Shown: positions 12,701 to 24,700 of the stretch, in pieces
How the letters are laid out: every line of letters starts with the position of its first letter
Numbering within the stretch: the stretch's first letter is position 1
Notes under the pieces: generated by a model
Told to the model about the DNA's origin: nothing
The model's input: only the letters and a program-made list of their open reading frames with translations
Database searches by the model: none
Program-made: the position numbers and the translations under genes
Assembly: GCA_030265145.1 (NCBI GenBank)
Contig: JARBES010000131.1
Coordinates: 1,293,729-1,319,483, forward strand
From: Strongylocentrotus pallidus
Taxonomy: Eukaryota; Echinodermata; Echinoidea; Camarodonta; Strongylocentrotidae
DNA length: 25,755 nt
Direction of reading: 5' to 3'

Positions 12701-15700
12701 ATTATGATTTTAAAGATAATTCCATTTTCTATTTCAAGTTCTTTTTATACCACTAACCATGAAGGAAATAACATGATTATCAAAATTATGCAGCATTCTA
12801 CATATACTAATGGTTCACTGTGTTTTCCTTGCAGACATTGACATGCCTGATCATAACCTAGAGCCACCTCGATTCTGTCGTCATGCCCTTGAGAGTATCT
12901 TACAGGAATGGCAAGCCGTTAGTGCTATGATACTCAATGGATATCAGGACAAGAAGAAGTGAGTCACTCCCTCTACCCGCTATCCAAAATACTATATACA
13001 GTCAAACATGTCTACAGCGACCGCCCAAGGGAAACACAAAAGTGTTCTTTGTAGACAGGTTCCTTTAGTACATGTTTCAATGAAAAAAAACAATTTCAAG
13101 GGAAACAAAAAAATGTGCTTGTTGTAGACAGGTGGTCTTTGTAGACAGGTGGTCACTAAAGCAGGTTTGACTGTAGATAATAATAGTAATAATTTATGAA
13201 AGATTTTACATTGTCTTGGACAAATATTTTCCTAGATACAATTTCTAGCTGTTTGATATTAGTGTCATAATCACTCTAATTCCCTGCTCAAGTGCATAAT
13301 GATTTGCAAAATGATTTTTATTGTATATCAAAACAAATGGTGTGGTCATGTATTTGAGGAGTATGTGTTCTTCTTGGTGCATCATTAAAATGAAGGGTCT
13401 GTAGCGAGGGAACAAAGTCTTTCAGATGTCCTTGATCAGCACCCTCTTTCATGAAAGCAAAAATGAGACACAGTTCATCAAAGCTACTGAAACTCTGGCA
13501 TTTGCTTGGCTTTGAGCAGTATCGTACCAGTTATTCTTGATAACAAGTTTTATGAGACAGGCCCAAGTAGTCATGCATCAAAACAATCAGTAAATGCAAA
13601 GATTTTCTTAAAGGCATCGTTTAACAATATTAAATCTGAGATGCATGGTCCTACGTGTTATCAGTGTCTGTGATTTGGTGAAATATTGAAGCCCTAAAAA
13701 ATTGCTCTTCAAAATGATCATGAAGTGCCTCCAAAAAGTAAAAATCTTTGAGTGACCGGTTTTAACATATTCATTTTCCCCAATAGGCTGTAGTGTTATA
13801 AAAATTGTTAAGAAAACAAATTTTGAAATTTCGATCTCCAATTATAAATATCTTGATAATCAGACAGACGATCGACTTTTAAAAGTCATGGGGTTCCTGA
13901 CTGACCTAAAGGTTTATAATTATCATTGCAGCATGAGCTAAATCCAGGATTTTGTTTTAGAATCTGAGACAAAGTTACCCAATCTCCTTAACATTCCTAT
14001 TGTATTGTGTTGCTTTGCAGGGACTGTGCAGGAGGGAGTGGTCATATGCCCATACCAGAGGATCAGGTCTATCTAATGCGTCAGTCTGGTACGGTCAAAT
14101 TGGACTGGTTTACCCATATGCTGATCGTCAAGTGTACTTCTTCAGTGAGTATAAATCTGCCTATGAGCTAGTGACGGAGCTACAATTGTGTTTACAAATT
14201 TCTTTCATTAGTGGAAAAATATGAAACCTGGAAGATCATATTCAGCTACAGAATATTTAAAACATATATATGAAAGGTTTCAAATTTAATAGAGGATTAT
14301 TTGTATGTTATAAATTGTATTTTGTGAAATACAGGGAATCTTCTCTTTTCTTTGAAATGTCAGAACTAAAGAATATCTTAATGTTGTTCCCATGAAAGTA
14401 GAAAGTAAAGATAAAAGTCAATGTCATACATTTGCTACAAAAATATTTCTTTTATTCTTACCTTCATAAATTGCCATACATTTAATTTACTTTTGAATTT
14501 TTAAAGCATTGGCTGCATCAATTTTATAGCCCGCCTGCACTACTTATAGCTACTTGCGCCTTCTATACAGCCAACAATGCCTAAATGGTACCCGTCGATC
14601 CCCCATGATGCCCTTTTTCTTATGTTGATTGAGAGCTGATTTGATGAGATAACCACTTGCAGGGAGGTCTAATCCCTCCATGCCAATCTAGTGCAGAGGG
14701 GCTTTAAGCCCTTATCATTTATTCTTAATATCTCTTCTATTTTTCAGGATTTGGACACCCTTCTGACCACATTGATCCGTCGTCTCCGTCATGCCCAATC
14801 CTCTACCAGTAAGGCTGAAGCTGCTGAGGTAGCCCGTAGATTCATCCGATCAGTCGCCAGAGTATTTGTTGTGCTCAGCATTGAGATGACTCCTGGCAAA
14901 AAGCTGTAAGTTTTACATTCTATCCGTTCTTAATTAAATGAGTCATTTGTATCTGAATACTGTTCTTAATTGCTTTTTTCTTTGCTTTTTTTAATATTTG
15001 TGATACTATGTTGTATCTTATATTCTAGAGGTTTTGATGCAGAATTTTCACATTCAATTAGATTGGTAAGCTTCCATGCATTAAATGAGAAAGAGCATGA
15101 ACTAAACACACTAGACCCATTATTTGTGATTTTATTAATTAAGTTATTATGTTATTCATCAATTTTCCATAGTAGATATAATTCCTTCGCGAATCCACCC
15201 CTTAAGGATGTGAGTGACAATCTTTATTGGAAGTGTTCAAATGTAATTATGGTCATCCTAAAATTATAAAGTTGAGATCATCATATAACTAGCAACTGTC
15301 ATCTTTATTCTGTTTAGATCGGAGCCAGTGCAGCGTTGCAAGCGAGTGTTCCAGGCTTTGATCCACCAGTCAATCACTGAACTCTGTGAGATTGGAGATT
15401 CTTTGATTGCACCTGTAAGGATGGGGGTAGCTAGACCTTCCTCCCCATTCCCTCTCTTCAACAGCCATGCTGATGCCATTCAGGTTAGTATGATGTCCAA
15501 GACGAGAAATGATACTGTTGTCAGAGAAAATGCATATAAGTATTTTTCTGAGATGGTAATCATGTATGGAAACAGATTAAGAAGTTGTTTGGACCAGGAA
15601 TTTTTATCCAATTGTTGATGAAAAACAAGCAAATATATTCAAATTCCAAACGCATAGGCATGGATGGGACCAGATATTAAAACTGACATTGGATAGAAAG

Positions 15701-18700
15701 TTCCAGTATTTAGTATTAGAGAAACTTACAGAGTAATACTTCCACAACGTTCTTCCCCTAAAAAGCATAGTGGCTTAATTGGATTTCTGAACGTGATGTT
15801 ATTATTATTCTTATATCATGTGGAGGGAAAACAAATCAAGTAGTGTATTTTTGACCTCATATCCTTCTTTTCTATTATTCTTCAATATTCTATTTCAGGG
15901 AAGTGAAGAGCTGTTCTTTACTGAGCCCCTCCCCATGAGATCAGCCTCTAGCAACCAGCCTAGCTCCAGCCACACCCATCACCACGCCCCCTCTCTAAGG
16001 ACACACTCACATCGTATCACTAGGAATCGAACCATTGATGAAGATGATCAAGACATGGAGGTCGGAGAAGGAGAAGAGGTAATAAGCATTGATAAATATC
16101 AAACCACATTTGTATGTATTATTGCCAATGTAAATTGTATATAATTCAGCCATTTGGCTGCGAAGTACAATCATAATAAAACCTTTTCAATCAATCAATC
16201 AAGTGGAAATATGATCTTTCATTAGCTCTTTAGGGTGCATGTCTTGTGTGATCAACAAAACAGATGTGGAATAGTTTTCTCCATTCCTAAGGTCCTCAAG
16301 ATGGGTAATCTATCCATTGTCATGTGACCTTATTTTGACCAACTGTCTTGCAAGATTTGGGTATGTTAAATTTAATGGTAAATATTCTGAGTAGTATTCT
16401 ATTGAGAAAAAGAATGCGTAGCCTGTGAGTGAGGAGGAGAAGAGGTAAGAAGCATTAATAAGTGGAAATATGAGCTGTCATTAGCTCTTTCGTGTGCATG
16501 TTGTGTGGGATCAGCAACTAAAGACATGGAATAGTTTTCACCAGTCCTAGGGTCTTCAAGGTAAGCAATCTATCCAATGTCATGCGACCTGATTTTGACC
16601 AACTGTCTTGCAAGATTTGGGTATGTTAAAGCCCCAGTGCGCTACTTATAGCTACTTTCGCCCTCTATATAGCAGTCAATGCCTAATCGGTGACTGTTGG
16701 TCCCCCATGATCCCCTCTTTCTTATGTTAATTGAGAGCTGATTTGATGAGATAACCACCTGTCAGAGACCATGCAGAGAGGTATAATCCTTCCTAGCCAA
16801 CTAGTGCAGAGAGGCTCTAAATTTGATGGTATTGAGTGGTATTCCATGGTGGAGTAAAGGAATGTGTTGCCTGTGAATGAGGATGATGATGATGGGGAAT
16901 CACCTTTTATACCTGTATTTTGTTTTGTACATTTGTTTGTAGATTGACATGGTTGAAGGAGACATAGTGGTCGTATCTAGTGATGTACATGTACGTGAGA
17001 GAGACTCCAGCAGTGCCCCACCCAGAGATCCTAGAGAGCAACCCAATCAAGATGACCAACCAGAAGATGATGGTAAGCTTACAACCCAAACTTCCAACTC
17101 TGAACTCATTCAAGAAATGAACAAAAATTGTCGTATTCAAGCCAAGTAAATGGCATTACATAATGCAATATATATGCCAGCCTACCCCTTTATGGTGACC
17201 ACTTTTGGAGACTAGAGTGTACATTGCAAGATTGTCATAGGCGTAATATGCCAAGTACCCCAGACAATACTAGATATTGATTTGTTTGTCAGCCACTTTA
17301 GATGTTAGGGTATTGTTTATCTAAATCTCAAATCTAAAAATATTACACAATTATTAAGCAGGGTTTTGAAGGAAAAGAAATAAATTTGATTTTCTAGCAC
17401 CACATGTTTTTTGTCTGCTTTGATAAGCCCTGTCCCCATTTTTATCCTTCTGTGTAAATCTTTGACATGTTCTTCAGTAACAATATATTCGCAATCGTTC
17501 CCCTGATCGTTATTGCAAGACGCAGTTGTCCTAGATTTCTTGCACATTCCAGGTTTGATAAGTTTTATTTCTTTTCCTGCAGCTGGTAATGAGAGTGACA
17601 TGGACCTAGACCTGCTAGCAGAGAGTGACTATGATAGCGAGAGTAACCATAGCAACCAAGACCATGAAAGCGGCGCTCAGGACTCCAGCCGTCGGGGCGG
17701 GGTCAATGCTCCTAATGCTGGATCCGATGCTGGTATGTTCCCATAGATTCAGGTTTTTCAGACACTGTGTGGTACTGACTAGTTAGAGTGTGCATGGTTA
17801 GGTATTTCAAGACCAGAATGTTCATGGTGTTAAAACAATAACATCACAGACTTATGAACTCAGTAGCTACTTACTGCTTGCAAGTAATAATGACTTTCCA
17901 ACTTGCATGGTTTCAAAAAGGTATTCATAAATGTTCACAGTAAGATTTGTTTCAGGCAGTTTGTAATTAGAGTGGTTTTAGTGCTGATAGGATAATACTG
18001 AATCTGTATTTCCTGTTGGAACTTATTGAAAACACTTTTATGTTTTGGAGATCAATTGTAAAGTTGTAATCGTGAATTCCAAATGAGTTTTACATCATCA
18101 ACTCGATTGATTTCATACTTTGAATTATGCACTCAATAAGAAAAGATTATCCTCTAACTTTATCAAAGCACCACTCAATTGAAATCTCCTAGATATGAAA
18201 CAATGGGATTCTCATGTAAGATTCTCCCTAGAAATTGATCGGATAACAAGGCCATTTCAATGATTGAAAATGCGCAGAATTATTTCTTGTACTTTGTGTG
18301 CTGATGAATGCTTGAGGCTTATGTCTACCTATGGTAGAGGTGTTGTGGTCGAGTGGATATGTCACTGGACTTTGGATCACAAGGTCCGTGGTTCAAGTCC
18401 CGCCGCGGCACTAATGTCCTTTGGCAAGACATTGATCTACATTTGCCATTCTCCACCCAGGTGTTAAATGGGTACCTGGTAGGATGCGAAAGTTATTGTG
18501 GTTCAATTAGCAGGTGGCGCTTGTAAAATGGCGACTGGCTGGAATGCTTACCAGGGAGTAGAGATTGTGCACACAGTGTGTGCGGGCAAGCACTGAATCC
18601 AGTGACCGGGGTAATAGTATATCTGTAAAACGTGAGAGACATTTGTATTGAGCTCTATATAAGCGGAATATTATTATTATTATGTCTCTTTTTCCTCATC

Positions 18701-21700
18701 CTATATTTGTCAGGTGGTGGTCTAGCATCACTCTTCTTCTCTGAAGACGAGTCATCCTCCAATGCGGATGAAGCTGAAGAGGAAGAGGAGGAGGACAGTG
18801 ACAATGAATTCAATGAAGTAGAAGAAGAGACAGTCGATCAGGCTTTCAATGAAGACTCACTGGAGAGACCTACGACAGCCAGTGCTAGTGGATCACAAAG
18901 CATTGAAGGAAACAGGTGAACACAATAAAGATGGCAATACCCTATCTGTTCTTTGTCTATTTAAAAAAAATTGTATTTTACTTTGGCTTCATTGTTTGTG
19001 AAGTGTTAAAATCTTGTAGACATTACTCTATTAAAAAAAAAAGTCAATTTTGTTATGCAATGCACATGTAGCTAGTAAAAATTCAAGTTTGATATTTTCT
19101 ATTTGTTATTTCTAGTACATTTATGTGCAATGAAATTTGCATAAAGTCGTTAAATTGAAGACATGCATGCAGGTAAATTAACATAGATAAATTCAGTAAC
19201 CAGTCCTACTTGTATGATAGTACAAGATTTGTGCTCGAAATGTATAATTTTTAAATTCTGTAATTAAGTTTCATAAATGATATAAAGCTCCAACAATTAA
19301 TACTGATATAGAATATCAGATGTTCTAAAAAGTGATTATGATTTTAGCTATTTGATTATATTCAAGATGAGTTTTTAAAACTATTTCTGTTGTATTGTGT
19401 TTCATGATGTAGATCCAGCCAGCCGCCACACCCCCTCCAGTGGGCCTTCCGTAATCAGCAGCCTCTGTCCTCAAGCAACCCCAGGACTAACGGCTCAGGT
19501 GTCATCAACGAGGTGCTAGGATCTGCCAGCAGCGCTCCTCCTGTTGGTACGTGACACCATCCCTATCATCTAACAATGAAAGGCCTTTTCATTATGCTTT
19601 CTTTCTTGCTCTAAAATGTGCATATTAGTTATATAGTCAAATATCCTAGATTGTGCTACTAAGAACCTTGCATTTCACTTGAAAACATTGGTATCCATGA
19701 TCATTTTACAACTTAAAAAATTGCTAATTTGGGTTAGAAATGGGAAGATATGGTAACTGCAAAGGGTAGGTCTTATTGTATTCTGTTACACTGCCTGTGG
19801 AATAACTAGCTGATACATTTTCTAGAGACTGATTCATATTTGGTTTGATTTCCCTCTAGTACCTACAGGTCTCATCTACATAGACCCTTCCAACCTGAGA
19901 CGAACGACCATCTCGGCTGCAGCAAACCCCACCCCACCTAGCTCCAGCGCAACCGAGACCGCGCCCACCACCACAGCAAGCCGTCTATCGAGGGCGTTTG
20001 GCATCGTGCTCCGACAGGTCTCTGATCTGATGGCCTCCCTTCCCAACTACAAGGCTCCAGAACCCCTCACTGAAACACTGGAGATTACAGCTGACAATGC
20101 GAAAGAGCTGCAGGTAAGGGGAATGAAACCTGATGTACCGAGGAAATCAGTTTATCACATATGCAAAGTACTTGGGGTAGCATGATTAAAGCAATTTATT
20201 TGGTTTTGGTTTCGTTCACACTTACATTTAGTTCTTTACATGTAAAGTTTAAATTTAACATAAATTGTTAGTTCACGACAATTTGATATAATTTATTTCT
20301 GATCTGATCTTAGATATGAAGTTAAGTACATGTTTCATATCTTTATCTCCACAACAGAACTATGTTCAGTGCAGTCTAAAGCCCACCTGGGACTGGTTGG
20401 TATGTGTAATGAACAGCACCGAGGCTCAGCTACGATACGGTAAAGCATTGATGGGAGCTACTGATCCTTCCCATCCAACCCATCCTATGCGCAGTCAGTA
20501 CATGCGCTCTTTGAGGGGTGCAGCCCGTGATGCTGCAGCCCGGGAAGAGACGGCCTACCAGCACTCCCTGGAGAGCAGGAGACGAGGAACCCATAGTAAC
20601 ACCGAAGACCACGGCTCTATGATGGACTACCTTCGCTATGTGCTATCACTCATGAGATCTCATAACAGTGAACACCTGGGATCTCTCCCCATGCTGGACA
20701 TTGCTGCTATGAAGCATGTCGCCTATGTCCTAGACTCCTGCATTTACTTCTTGCGCTGCTTTGAGCGTGAGCCACTTTCTGAACCCACTCAGCCATCCTC
20801 AAGCAAACGTTCCTGGTGCTTCTCCCAGGATGTGGATGCAGGAGAAGCCAGTGATTCCAACATGGATGTTGAAGGTGGAGAGGAGGAGCGTATGGCATCG
20901 TCTGGTCGCAAACATCCATTCTTTGTCCGATCTGATTCAACCACCTTTCTAGGTTGCCCACCACCTGATCCAATTGAGACCCCTCTCTCAGAAGCCCTAC
21001 CCCTGGCTGATAGACCTCACCTACTGCAGCCAAGTGCCACCAAAGAACAGCTCTTTGGAATGCCTCAGAACCCAGTCCTTCCTTCAGACTCCGATGTAGC
21101 TTTAGGTGAGTTCATATGCAGATTGTAACTTTCTCCATTTTGCTAGTTGTAGCATTTGTTACTTCTTCTACTCAGTCATAATTTTTTGTGAAATAAAAAC
21201 CCAAATCATCATTTTTTTTTTAATATCCTTACTTTAAAATGTGCTGCTCCCATCTCTCTCCTTTGCATAGCTAGTAGGCAATGTTATCAATTATAATGAC
21301 AGTTTTCAACAACATACCACTCCACCATTATGCATTTCTTCATGGAAATGTACCAAGATTCATGGGTTACCTTTGTTTCAGTGCACCAGTCTCACCATGT
21401 TGCTTACTCTAACTGTTTGTCCTTGATCCGTAGGTCACAACCAATCTGTGACAGTACACCAGTCTTTCCTGGAGATCTTACCGACCCAGATGAGTGTGTC
21501 TCAACGTCAGGTCTTGGGTCAGCCAGGGATGGATGATGACCAAGAAGAGGAAGAGGAAGAGGAGGAAGAAGAAGAGATGGAAGATGGAGCAGATGCTGGA
21601 CCAGCAGCCCCTCAGGCTCCTGGAGAAGAGGAGAGAACAGATACACAGGCATCCTCATCAGTAACATCAGGTTAGATATTAATTCAGAAAATACCCATCA

Positions 21701-24700
21701 TAGATTTTCATGTGGTGGAAATTAATGTTTTTATTTCTATTTTAGATAAAATGATTAATTATTCCTGCAGAGTGTTATAGCATTAGAGTTGGCCATTGAT
21801 GCTTTATTGGGTGACAATTTCTCCAAGTAGTGACATTTTTTATAATTTTACCAATTCTTCATGATGTTTGCGTTTGTGTGTGAAAAATGTTTGAATGTTC
21901 CAACCTTTTTTACAGGTGCAGTTTCAGCAGCCACAGCATCAACACTGCCGATTAGCCAAAGCTTGGGAGAAAGCAGTGACCCTTATCAGCCATCAGGATC
22001 ATCATTCTTGTCTAGCAGCTTCTCTGGTCCATCATCTGATTACAGTCAGTCAGGTCCAGTATCAGCACCAAAGACCACGTCGCAAGATCAGCCTAGGAAC
22101 TTGAGTGAAGTCATCCCGGGCTCTTCTGCTGCTGGTGGCCCTGGACCTTCACACAGGGAAGGTGATGGTGGTGATTCAGGACCAAGTGCTCTGGATGTTA
22201 CTGGTAGCAGCGGTAGTCAGGCATCCTCAGCAGGACCTTCTGGTGTTGCCACTGCAGGAGGTGCTTCTGCAACAGTTGTAAGTGTGATTCGCACTACTGG
22301 ATCAGTGGATAAATCTGCAGGGGATCCTCAAGCCCATAGCTCAGGAAGCAGGGAACCATTGGTCAACCAGCCAGGTCCAGTGAGGGTTTCAGAGATACCC
22401 CTTCCACCAGACCCTATAAGGGACAACAGTGAAGATCTATCTGGTCCTAGCAGGAATGTTAATCTGGGTGCCCTCTTCCATGTAGGAGGAGAACAGGCTG
22501 TACAAGCTAGCCCAATGAACCTCTCTGAATCTGCCAATAGTGGACCAGCTGTAGAACCTTCACCCTTAGAATTGTCCAATCATGAGACAGGAGAACGTAG
22601 TCGTCCAACATCGGCTACGAGAGACATTGATGGAGCTGATGCTGAAGAAGGAGGAAGGAGGAAAGCTCCCGGAAGAGGGGGTCCAACAACCATCACTGTT
22701 GATCGAGCTGATATACAACCTGTTAGCGACCTTGATCAAGTCATCAGACTCACAAGGTAAATATCAAGATCTGCATTAAATGTGATATGATATTTAACAG
22801 GTATATTACTTATTTGTTACTGTAAGTTCATGCTTGCAAACAGTACTTCTGCTCAATGTCCAATTCAAGGAATTTTGTATTTTAGGATGGGTGCTTTACC
22901 CATAGTCACTGCAGAAATGCTTAATCTTGAACTTGGGTAACCCATTCACAATTATCTCTTTGTTCAGTTAACCTCACCTCACCTCACCTCACCATCATTT
23001 CCTTCAGATTTTGTTTAAAGCAATGATAATTTGCTAATTTTCTTTCAATACGTTTATACAAGTCCTTCTTCCATTGATTTCATGGCTGTATTCTTGTATT
23101 TGTTCAGGCCCTTGTCTCCACTGTTATCAGCTGACATGTTACTTGGTAGATGGCGTCTATGTCTAGAGCTCTTTGGCCATGTCTTCTTGGAGGATGTCGG
23201 AGCAGAGCCTGGATCAGTTCTGAGTGAGCTAGGAGGGTTTGAAGTCAAGGAGTCTCGCTTCAGAAGAGAGATGGAGAAACTCAGGAACAACCACACTTCT
23301 AAGGATCTCACTCTAGAGGTAGGTCCATCAAGATGCTTCATATAGAGGTGTTGTGGTCTAATGGATAAGCCGTCGGACTGTGGATCACAGGGTCCGTGGT
23401 TCGAGTCACGCCGCGGCACTAATGTCCTTTGGCAAGACATTAATCTACATTTGCCACTCTCCACCCAGGCATTAAAAGGGTACCGGTAGAAAGGAATTCC
23501 TTGAATGCTGTGAGCGCCGAAATCGGCAGCCTAGCAGAGCCGGGTAACATTCGGAGCGCCTTGAGCACCTTGCATGGTGGAAATGTGCACTATATAAATA
23601 TCTGATATAATTATTATTATTAAATATTTCTAATTAAAAAGAAACGGGACAAGTGCTAGATGCAAGAAGAGTGAAATCTTATTAAATCTAAATTCAATGC
23701 TTGTATCTGACAATTAATTACATTTCTCACCTCCCGTGTAACATGACTGTAAACCACTCATAAAGATTATCTATCTACAGGTGGAGCGCTCTCGTGACCT
23801 CCTGATACAGCAGACCATGCGCCAGCTCAACACTCATTTCAATCGCCGAAGCAGCAGCAACCTGGCTGGTCTGCCACTCGCAGTGCACCGGGTGAAGGTG
23901 ACCTTCAAGGATGAACCAGGAGAAGGCAGTGGAGTGGCAAGGAGCTTTTATACAGCCATTGCTGAAGCTCTGATGTCTCCTGAAAGACTACCTAATCTAG
24001 ATGATTGCCAGGGCTCTAACAAGGGACCACAATACAGTAAGTTGTTCAGTATTTTAAGTCAAAAGATTTTGTTTAATATGCGGGTTATTTGTTATTTGAT
24101 GACAAGGTTCTGAATTATTTTGTGAAAACTAAATGGCAGCAACCAGTGAATTATGTGATTGCATGTTATTGTTGCAACATTATTAATTTATATTTTTTAC
24201 TTTGCAGAGTTTTATACAAAGAGGGGGTTAAGGGTAAATTACAATCTAGAATTTACACTGGCTCCAAAATTTGAACAGTTGTTTTAGCATGATCTCCTTT
24301 ATTCTTGCATTATTGCCATACTTAATCTTTTCAGTACCTTCATGATAGGAGTGTACAGAAGGATTTGAAAGTTGATGTATTAATGTCGAGTATAACAGAA
24401 GTATATCTTTAGTTCTAGAAAGTACTTCTTTTTCAGACCATGTAAACATTAACAGACCTAGGTATTTATTATCGAGGAGAGATTGAAACTCTTGTAATAT
24501 ATTAATCTGTGATTTTGACAGGTCTTATCCAGAGGCTTCGAAGCAGGGAGAGGGAGAGAGAGCGTCAGCGTCGCTCTGAGCTACGGACAGGCAGTGGACG
24601 TATGGCCCAGAGTTTGGATCGTGATAGGAACACTCTGTCCTATGATGCAAGGCCGTTCTATCCTCGGGACAGCTCTAACTCTGATGACCGCAGTGCTGAT

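Larger units (their letters stand above)
16068..16890 (+). repeat. Tandem duplication in copy-2 intron K-L
   Basis: The last bases of exon K plus about 250 bases of intron occur twice in copy 2 (first from about 16071, again from about 16437) but once in copy 1 (from 8317). Words such as ATTAGCTCTTT, GGAATAGTTTTC and CTGTCTTGCAAGATTTGGG appear in both units. Unit 1 later received a LINE tail and unit 2 an AGCCC MITE, since each insertion is in one unit only. Confidence 0.85.
12173..20746 (+). repeat. Duplicated block, copy 2 (allele 2) of UBR5 exons F-Q
   Basis: Colinear with 4451-12072, about 950 bases longer because of intron insertions. Its right end runs on without a break into single-copy exons, so this is the contig that carries the 3' part of the gene. 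Coding differences from copy 1 are about 3.4 %, nearly all silent. Confidence 0.9.

Noticed and set aside
4451-20746. True tandem duplication of UBR5 exons, or two UBR5 paralogs
   Set aside because: Copy 1 ends in mid-exon at a 100-N placeholder and copy 2 begins in mid-intron. Divergence is at allele level, and each insertion has an empty site in the other copy. Haplotype contigs explain all of this more simply.
20707-21033. Minus-strand open frame of 108 residues
   Set aside because: Reverse shadow of exon Q, whose plus-strand product is conserved.
22971-22992. ACCTC repeat as a regulatory element
   Set aside because: A short pentamer microsatellite inside an intron with no known role; recorded only as a repeat.
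23343-23415. Functional tRNA gene
   Set aside because: It has A and B boxes, but the anticodon arm pairs poorly and it runs straight into the SINE body shared with two other copies. It is the tRNA-like head of a SINE.
23054-23464. Minus-strand open frame of 136 residues
   Set aside because: It is the reverse shadow of exon T and the SINE after it. No known protein and no separate gene signals.
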